Positions 13,538-15,968 of a stretch of 15,968 bases of DNA are shown piece after piece. Position 1 is the stretch's first letter. Each line of letters opens with the position of its first letter. The notes under the pieces were generated by a model, which saw only the letters and a list, made by a program, of their open reading frames with translations, did not search any database and was not told where the DNA came from. Location of the stretch: contig QNCH01000010.1 of NCBI GenBank assembly GCA_003645745.1, forward strand, positions 1 to 15,968, given 5' to 3'. The stretch comes from Candidatus Omnitrophota bacterium (GTDB lineage: Bacteria; Omnitrophota; Gorgyraeia; B26-G9). A program made the position numbers and the translations under genes.

Positions 13538-14470
13538 ATGGAACAACAAGTAATAATTAGTAATTTAATAAATAATATTGAAAAAGTTATTGTTGGAAAA
13601 AAAAAGGTAATAAAATTATGCATAGCCGCATTAATCAGTAACGGCCATATATTAATTGAAGATGTGCCAGGTTTAGGAAAAACAATGTTAGCGCGTTCTC
13701 TGGCAAAAACAATAGATGCTGAGTTTAAACGCATTCAGTTTACTCCAGACCTTTTACCTTCTGATATTACCGGAGTTTCTATCTATAATCAAAAAACACA
13801 AGAATTTGAACCAAATTTTGGCCCAATTTTCGCGAATATTGTTTTAGCAGATGAAATTAACCGAACAACTCCCAGAACACAATCTGGGCTGCTCGAGTGT
13901 ATGGAGGACTCACTTGTTACTATCGACGGCACAACGTATCACCTTCCTTCGCCATTTTTTGTTATTGCTACTCAAAATCCCATAGAGTCTTACGGCACAT
14001 ACCCGCTGCCTGAAGCACAGATGGACAGGTTTCTTTTACAAATAGATATAGGGTATCCTTTAAGAGATGAAGAAACATTAATTATTGAAAAGCGTTTAAA
14101 GGTTAATCCTCTTGAACAAATAAGTAGTGTAGTCAATTTAGAACAGATAAATTTACTACAGCAAAAAGCATTAGATATTTATCTCAGCCCTGATTTACTT
14201 AACTTTATTACAGATATTGTCAGAGCCACACGCAATCATCCTGATATTGCGCAAGGAGCGAGTCCGCGTGCCTGTTTAGCAATAATGCGGGTGAGCAGAG
14301 CAATGGCGTTACTTGCAGGCAGAGATTTTGTTACTCCTGATGACATTAAGGGAATATTTTTTTACGCGTTACAACACCGAATTTTATTAAACACACATAT
14401 AAACATAAAAGAGAAGTCGAAAAAAAAGATCCTTGAAGATGTTTTACAAAGCGTGCCTATCCCCTTATAA
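13538..14470 (+). CDS. MoxR-family AAA+ ATPase
   Basis: The 310-residue protein has the Walker A loop DVPGLGKT (42-49), Walker B IVLADEIN (101-108), sensor 1 ATQNP (144-148) and PEAQMDRF (158-165) with the arginine region. It ends in the helical lid, where the GASPRA motif sits. MoxR ATPases act as chaperone-like remodelers that mature protein complexes, commonly with a DUF58 partner and a von Willebrand A protein. The start is supported by AAGGA 7 bases upstream. The DUF58 gene follows after 94 bp, so the pair forms the typical unit, interrupted here by a small TACTCAAA palindrome. Length is normal. Confidence 0.95.
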   Translation: MEQQVIISNLINNIEKVIVGKKKVIKLCIAALISNGHILIEDVPGLGKTMLARSLAKTIDAEFKRIQFTPDLLPSDITGVSIYNQKTQEFEPNFGPIFANIVLADEINRTTPRTQSGLLECMEDSLVTIDGTTYHLPSPFFVIATQNPIESYGTYPLPEAQMDRFLLQIDIGYPLRDEETLIIEKRLKVNPLEQISSVVNLEQINLLQQKALDIYLSPDLLNFITDIVRATRNHPDIAQGASPRACLAIMRVSRAMALLAGRDFVTPDDIKGIFFYALQHRILLNTHINIKEKSKKKILEDVLQSVPIPL

Positions 14471-14485
14471 TGACAAAAAAGACCT

Positions 14486-14513
14486 CTACTCAAACGTAAT
14501 CGGTTTGAGTATA
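14486..14513. repeat. Second minimal form of the hairpin element, between moxR and DUF58
   Basis: TACTCAAAC and GGTTTGAGTA form an inverted repeat around a short centre. The tips match the 183-bp elements and the 29-bp form at 10717. It lies 15 bp past the MoxR stop and may be an attenuating hairpin within the operon. Confidence 0.55.
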
Positions 14514-14564
14514 ACAAACAGAGCAAGTGTCAGCCTCAATAAATATTACTTACCCTATTAAAAC

Positions 14565-15812
14565 TTGAAAGAGCCATTATCTAAAATTATGCCTACAAAA
14601 AAAACAGTCCTTACTTTGTTGTTTGCTTTAATTATTTTGCTGGAAGCATGGGTAAGCGGTATATTTTTATTATACTTTGCTTCTTTGTCCATAATTATAA
14701 CTTTATTACTTTCCTACCTTTTTTTGCTTTTTTTGCTTTTTAATCTTCAATTTTCGCGCAAAATTGCGGAAACTGCCTCTGAAGGCGATACCATTGCTAT
14801 AGAGATAAAAATTTATAAAAAAATCAATCTCTTTGATCATCATATAGAGATACGAGATAATCTGCCTCTGTCTCTGCCGCTAAAGCAAACAAAAATGCTA
14901 TCTGTATTGAATTTTCAAACTAAAATTTATACATTTTCATATCAAGCTATTTGCAGCCGGCGCGGAGTTTATTCTCTTGGGCCTGTTAATGTAAAATTTT
15001 TTGATCCCTTATCATTTTTCTTTGTTCAAAAAAAATATCAGGTTTATTCAAAATTAATTGTTTATCCCCAAATCTTTTATATTAAGAGATTAAGCCAGAC
15101 TTTAGGCAATTTTGCACCGCGTTTTGGCTCACAAACTACGCGTATTAGCGGTAATTATGAGGAATTTTACGGTATTAGAGAGTACCAAAAAGAAGACGGA
15201 TGGCGTAAAATACATTGGCGTTCCAGCGCGCGTTTATTAAGATTAATGGTTAAGCATTTTGAAATAAGTTCTCAGTGGAGAACAATGCTTTTTTTAGATA
15301 CAAACGCGGATAAAATGCTGGTTGGAAAAGGAACAAATAACGCGTTTGAATACGCGGTAAGAATTGCCGCGTCTTTATTTAAATACTTGATGTTTAAAAA
15401 AGCTTTTTTTGGTTTAATTAGTGCAAACAAAAATTTGTCTGATCAATATATTAATAGAGGGGAAAAACATTTCTCAAAGATCATTAATGAATTAACAACA
15501 GTTGAGGCGGATAGTGATCAGTCTATCTATAGCTGTCTTAATGAAAAACAACACCTGATTCCAGACACATCTAGTGTAATTATAATCACCTGTGATCTTA
15601 GCAAACATTTAATAGGTATTTTGCAGTCTCTAAAATTGCACAGAAATATTGCCGCGATTCCAATAATTTTAAACGCGGATTCCTTTTGTACGCCTGCTAA
15701 GAATATAGACAATACAACCGGAATAAAAAACGCGTTTAATAAGCTTAGCTGCCATCCATATATTATAAATTATCAAGATAACTTATGTGCGCATTTTATG
15801 AAAGAACGGTGA
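14565..15812 (+). CDS. DUF58-domain membrane protein, MoxR partner
   Basis: The longest frame starts at TTG 14565 (415 codons). ATG 14589, 8 codons in, gives MPTKKTVLTLL and is the more ordinary start; no Shine-Dalgarno settles it. Two hydrophobic segments follow close together (about 13-35 and 38-60). A beta-rich region comes next, then the DUF58 core (about 193-236), SGNYEEFYGIREYQKEDGWR and KIHWRSSARL, which matches the family pattern of an Arg-Tyr-x-x-GD-x-R-x-I-x-W signature. An LFLDTN strand follows, as in von Willebrand A-like folds. DUF58 proteins are membrane-linked partners of MoxR ATPases, often beside transglutaminase-like genes. It ends at TGA 15810-15812, with an ATG one base later. 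Confidence 0.93.
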   Translation: MKEPLSKIMPTKKTVLTLLFALIILLEAWVSGIFLLYFASLSIIITLLLSYLFLLFLLFNLQFSRKIAETASEGDTIAIEIKIYKKINLFDHHIEIRDNLPLSLPLKQTKMLSVLNFQTKIYTFSYQAICSRRGVYSLGPVNVKFFDPLSFFFVQKKYQVYSKLIVYPQIFYIKRLSQTLGNFAPRFGSQTTRISGNYEEFYGIREYQKEDGWRKIHWRSSARLLRLMVKHFEISSQWRTMLFLDTNADKMLVGKGTNNAFEYAVRIAASLFKYLMFKKAFFGLISANKNLSDQYINRGEKHFSKIINELTTVEADSDQSIYSCLNEKQHLIPDTSSVIIITCDLSKHLIGILQSLKLHRNIAAIPIILNADSFCTPAKNIDNTTGIKNAFNKLSCHPYIINYQDNLCAHFMKER

Positions 15813-15813
15813 G

Positions 15814-15894
15814 ATGAAACAAAATAAAACAAAATACATTAGCCAGATTATATCAGGAAAGCCATTTATACAACAAATGCCATTGAATCTCTAA
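15814..15894 (+). pseudogene. Start of the next operon gene, apparently cut by an IS256-type remnant
   Basis: An ATG one base after the DUF58 stop opens MKQNKTKY, a spacing typical of a coupled operon gene. By about codon 9 the sequence matches an IS256-type transposase in another frame, and this frame stops at 15894. I infer that the native gene (perhaps the transglutaminase-like or VWA protein usual at this position) was interrupted. Confidence 0.35.
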
Positions 15895-15968
15895 ATCATA
15901 GTTTACGAAAAGTAATTAAAACCCGAGGTTCATTTCCTAATGATAAAGCTGCCTTAAAATTACTATAT
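15843..15968 (+). pseudogene. IS256-family transposase fragment (5'-truncated, runs off window)
   Basis: The frame beginning just after a stop at 15840-15842 reads IYTTNAIESLNHSLRKVIKT and RGSFPNDKAALKLLY. This is the highly conserved C-terminal region of IS256/Mutator-type transposases around the last catalytic Glu (the E of NAIESLN). Nothing of the N-terminal two thirds or the first DD residues is present upstream, and no inverted terminal repeat can be seen at the junction. The fragment is therefore not a full element. It continues past the window. Confidence 0.8.

Overview
The window is AT-rich bacterial DNA with ordinary bacterial signals: Shine-Dalgarno sequences, sigma70-like promoters, TTG/GTG starts and a CCA-encoding tRNA gene. 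Its gene set includes a class III glutamine synthetase, a type IV pilin, a CFI-box C-terminal domain, MoxR/DUF58, a compact UvrC and a short GIY-YIG nuclease. Together with the density of small palindromic repeats this suggests an uncultured Gram-negative-type lineage, perhaps near Omnitrophota. That placement is an inference and is weak.

Layout. 1-2835 (-): most of a very large membrane protein that runs off the left edge and carries a transglutaminase-like C-terminal region. 2836-3298: promoter plus dispersed repeats. 3299-4699 (-): a probable two-gene unit, hemolysin III/PAQR membrane protein then RluA-type pseudouridine synthase. 4700-5493: no intact gene; it holds a 183-bp hairpin element, a second copy of a ~189-bp repeat, a helix-turn-helix remnant and the nadE promoter. 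5494-7200 (+): glutamine-dependent NAD synthetase. 7201-7382: second hairpin element. 7438-8709 (+): a short UvrC. 8790-8961: third, inverted and decayed hairpin element, abutting a 5'-truncated FnIII/CFI-box remnant (to 9366).

9367-10510 is the most interesting block, transcribed leftward: a pilin gene, a 37-bp copy of the 5' half of tRNA-Ser(UGA), two compact hairpins, an 89-residue GIY-YIG nuclease, then the intact tRNA-Ser. The nuclease reading frame runs into the tRNA gene and stops on its anticodon triplet. The arrangement looks like a ~376-bp cassette that entered the tRNA gene at the anticodon loop and rebuilt it.

10511-10864: divergent promoters for the pilin (-) and glutamine synthetase (+), with a 29-bp miniature of the hairpin element. 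10865-12970 (+): glnN. 12971-13280: palindromic dispersed repeats. 13281-15812 (+): a small zinc-ribbon membrane protein, a MoxR AAA+ ATPase and a DUF58 protein, the usual MoxR-DUF58 pairing. The next gene of that unit appears to be cut after a few codons by a remnant of an IS256-family transposase, which runs off the right edge.

The housekeeping genes (nadE, uvrC, glnN, tRNA-Ser, rRNA/tRNA modification) look functional, apart from the unusual UvrC shape. Almost every gap between them has been colonised by repeats. At least five palindromic elements share the TACTCAAACG end, and two copies of another repeat lie at the 3' ends of leftward reading frames.
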